From UBA9865 sp035647835 (GTDB taxonomy: Bacteria; Bacillota; Dethiobacteria; Dethiobacterales; Dethiobacteraceae), in NCBI GenBank assembly GCA_035647835.1, contig DASRMS010000112.1, forward strand, positions 1-16,034: a stretch of 16,034 nt of DNA, given 5' to 3'. Of this stretch, positions 14,842 to 16,034 are shown piece after piece. The translations under genes were made by a program, and so were the position numbers. How positions within the stretch are numbered: the first letter of the stretch is position 1; each line of letters starts with the position of its first letter. The notes under the pieces are model-generated. The model saw only the letters and a list, made by a program, of their open reading frames with translations, had not been told where the DNA came from and did no database searches.

Positions 14842-14951
14842 TTGCTTCACCTCATTATTAATAATAAGCATTAACTTTGATTACTGGATCGTACTATCCA
14901 CTTTAGTGTGAGCTGAATCGTTTTAATTATTAATAGGCTAATCCTCTCCCT

Positions 14952-14990
14952 AAAATAAATTACACCTATCCTACGTTCAGATAAGTGTAA
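14952..14990 (-). terminator. Terminator of the cobalamin riboswitch
   Basis: TTACACTTATC pairs with GATAGGTGTAA (11 bp with one T-G pair) around a 9-base loop, followed by TTTATTTT. It lies between the riboswitch and cobO, as expected for transcriptional attenuation. Confidence 0.8.
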
Positions 14991-15017
14991 ATAGGGGATC
15001 TCAAATCTAGTACCCTG

Positions 15018-15207
15018 GAAATTTTCCCTATCTGCCGTAAGGAATGTGCTTTGTAAACCCCAAAGTTGTATCCTGACTTAAGCATCACAGCACTATACAG
15101 CCTTCCCAGTCTCCCAGTGGCATCATTGTATGTGCTCCGCTATTACAGTTGCGGGACAGTGTGGGATTTTCACCCAGCTTCCTAACTTACATATTATTGG
15201 TGTAACA
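15018..15207 (-). promoter_or_regulatory. Cobalamin (B12) riboswitch
   Basis: All hallmark blocks occur in order on the minus strand: GTTACACC near 15206, GGGTGAAAATCCC (15174-15162), ACTGTCCCGCAACTGT (15160-15145), GCCACTGGG (15121-15113), GGGAAGGC (15107-15100), and the B12 box AGTCAGGATAC (15078-15068). A promoter precedes it and a terminator plus cobO follow. It should lower expression of cobO (and perhaps the MBL gene) when adenosylcobalamin is plentiful. The 3' limit is approximate. Confidence 0.95.
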
Positions 15208-15212
15208 AGCTC

Positions 15213-15241
15213 ATTATATCTGATATATTTAGCGAATACAA
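15213..15241 (-). promoter_or_regulatory. Promoter for the cobalamin riboswitch unit
   Basis: A perfect TATAAT (15218-15213) is 17 bases after a weak TTGTAT (15241-15236). Transcription would begin near 15206, right at the 5' edge of the riboswitch. Confidence 0.6.
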
Positions 15242-15303
15242 GCGATTTCACGTTGACTGCTGTACTGCAATGTCGTTCAGCATAGAAGCAAGTAAGAGGG
15301 AAT

Positions 15304-15340
15304 CAAAAAATTGGGCCACTTATATGCTAAGTAGCCCAAT
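15304..15340 (-). terminator. Terminator after the corrinoid protein gene
   Basis: ATTGGGC-T-ACTTA pairs with TAAGT-G-GCCCAAT around a 5-base loop, and a run of Ts follows on the minus strand. It isolates the corrinoid protein unit from the riboswitch unit. Confidence 0.9.
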
Positions 15341-15361
15341 TTATGTTTTAAGTATAAGTTA

Positions 15362-15991
15362 TTAGCTAGCTAATTCTTTAACTTTAATAGCTGCGCCACC
15401 AGCATCGCGAGCATAAGCATCTGCACCGATTTCAGCAGCAAACTCCTGAGTTATGGGAGCGCCGCCCACGATTGTTTTGAAGCCGGTAAAGCCACTTTCT
15501 TTAATAGCAGCTACGGTGTCTCTCATAGAGGGCATAGTGGTGGAAAGGAGAGCGGATAGAGCAACAACTTTAACGTCAGGATTCGCTTTGATTGTATCCA
15601 CAAACGTTTCTTTAGAAACGTCAACACCGAGGTCAATCATCTCAAAGCCAGCGCTTTCAATCATCAGGCAAACAAGGTTTTTGCCGATATCATGTAAATC
15701 ACCTTGTACGGTACCAATAATACATTTACCTAAGGAGATCGAGCTGTCCCCTGCCAGAGCGGGTTTCAGAATTTCGACACCTTTTTGCATTGCTTTACCA
15801 GCGATCAGCATTTCAGGTACGAATATTTCGCCAGCTGAGAATTTGTCGCCAACAACGCCCATAGCGTCAACCATAGCAGCCAAAATATCTTTTGCTGCTA
15901 ATCCTTCATCTAGAGCTTCCTGTACCAAACCGGGAACTATTTTTGTCTTTCCGGCTTCAACTTGAGCCTTAACTTCTGCTAGTTTAGACAT
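15362..15991 (-). CDS. Methyltransferase cognate corrinoid protein (MtbC/MttC type)
   Basis: The protein carries a methyl group on bound cobamide between two methyltransferases, for example in methylamine or glycine-betaine type demethylation. The 209 residues show a four-helix cap (about 1-85) and a Rossmann-like B12-binding domain (about 88-205). The lower cobalt ligand motif DLHDIGKN is at 98-105 (His100), with SALLSTTM at 146-153 and GGAPI at 176-180, as in the family. Length and layout are typical of stand-alone corrinoid proteins. The ribosome binding site GAGGAGG is seven bases before the ATG. Partner methyltransferase and activating genes are not in the window; they may lie upstream. 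The specific substrate cannot be named. Confidence 0.95.
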   Translation of the reverse strand: MSKLAEVKAQVEAGKTKIVPGLVQEALDEGLAAKDILAAMVDAMGVVGDKFSAGEIFVPEMLIAGKAMQKGVEILKPALAGDSSISLGKCIIGTVQGDLHDIGKNLVCLMIESAGFEMIDLGVDVSKETFVDTIKANPDVKVVALSALLSTTMPSMRDTVAAIKESGFTGFKTIVGGAPITQEFAAEIGADAYARDAGGAAIKVKELAS

Positions 15992-16034
15992 TTATCTTCC
16001 TCCTCATTAATAAATAGTTTAAGCAAAATAACTA

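Noticed and set aside
14842..14871. Longer N-terminus for cobO
   Set aside because: The extra codons contain the ribosome binding site GAGGTG that serves the internal ATG at 14841.
15453..15965. 170-codon plus-strand frame over the corrinoid protein gene
   Set aside because: It is the shadow of a well-conserved gene with a strong ribosome binding site on the other strand.
1..16034. CRISPR arrays, insertion sequences, tRNA or rRNA genes
   Set aside because: No spaced direct repeats, transposase motifs or tRNA/rRNA signatures were found by eye.

Overview
The window looks like chromosomal DNA of an anaerobic, moderate-GC member of the Clostridia/Firmicutes. The Shine-Dalgarno sites are strong GGAGG-type, and GTG, TTG and possibly ATT starts are frequent. 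Riboswitch attenuators with intrinsic terminators, lipoprotein signal peptides, an ECF transporter and a methyltransferase-type corrinoid protein all fit that assignment. Every gene I can support lies on the minus strand, so transcription runs from high to low coordinates. I have not assigned a genus.

Reading in the direction of transcription, the right end (16034-13335) is a cobalamin area. A corrinoid protein of the MtbC/MttC type ends in a clear terminator. Next come a promoter, a cobalamin (B12) riboswitch and a terminator, then cobO (ATP:corrinoid adenosyltransferase) and a metallo-beta-lactamase-fold hydrolase. A long hairpin at 13231-13280 closes this unit. The middle (13182-9324) is DNA metabolism: a promoter, a DnaE-type polymerase III alpha subunit with a degenerate PHP domain, and a family-4 (Fe-S) uracil-DNA glycosylase.

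The left part (9310-212) is the notable region: one tightly packed ten-gene operon behind a molybdenum-cofactor (Moco) riboswitch and its intrinsic terminator. In order the genes encode: a membrane-anchored FMN-binding protein; a lipoprotein with about three repeats of a cysteine-less sulfite-oxidase/Moco-like fold; a second small lipoprotein with one such module; an ECF S component; a membrane-anchored alkaline-phosphatase-superfamily hydrolase with two degenerate Moco-like modules at its N-terminus; a membrane-anchored single-module protein; two ECF ATPases; the ECF T component; a MobB with a cysteine-rich C-terminal extension; and MoeA. Most junctions overlap by 4 nt or are 1-17 nt apart.

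My main inference is that this operon is a complete, Moco-sensing ECF uptake and salvage route for molybdopterin or a related pterin cofactor. Surface lipoproteins would capture the ligand, the hydrolase would remove a nucleotide or phosphate, the ECF complex would import the core, and MobB/MoeA would feed it into Moco maturation. The competing view is an extracytoplasmic redox or sensing assembly that merely needs Moco. The genes and the riboswitch are seen in the sequence; the substrate is a hypothesis.

A partial unrecognised gene, itself preceded by a good ribosome binding site, runs off the left edge.
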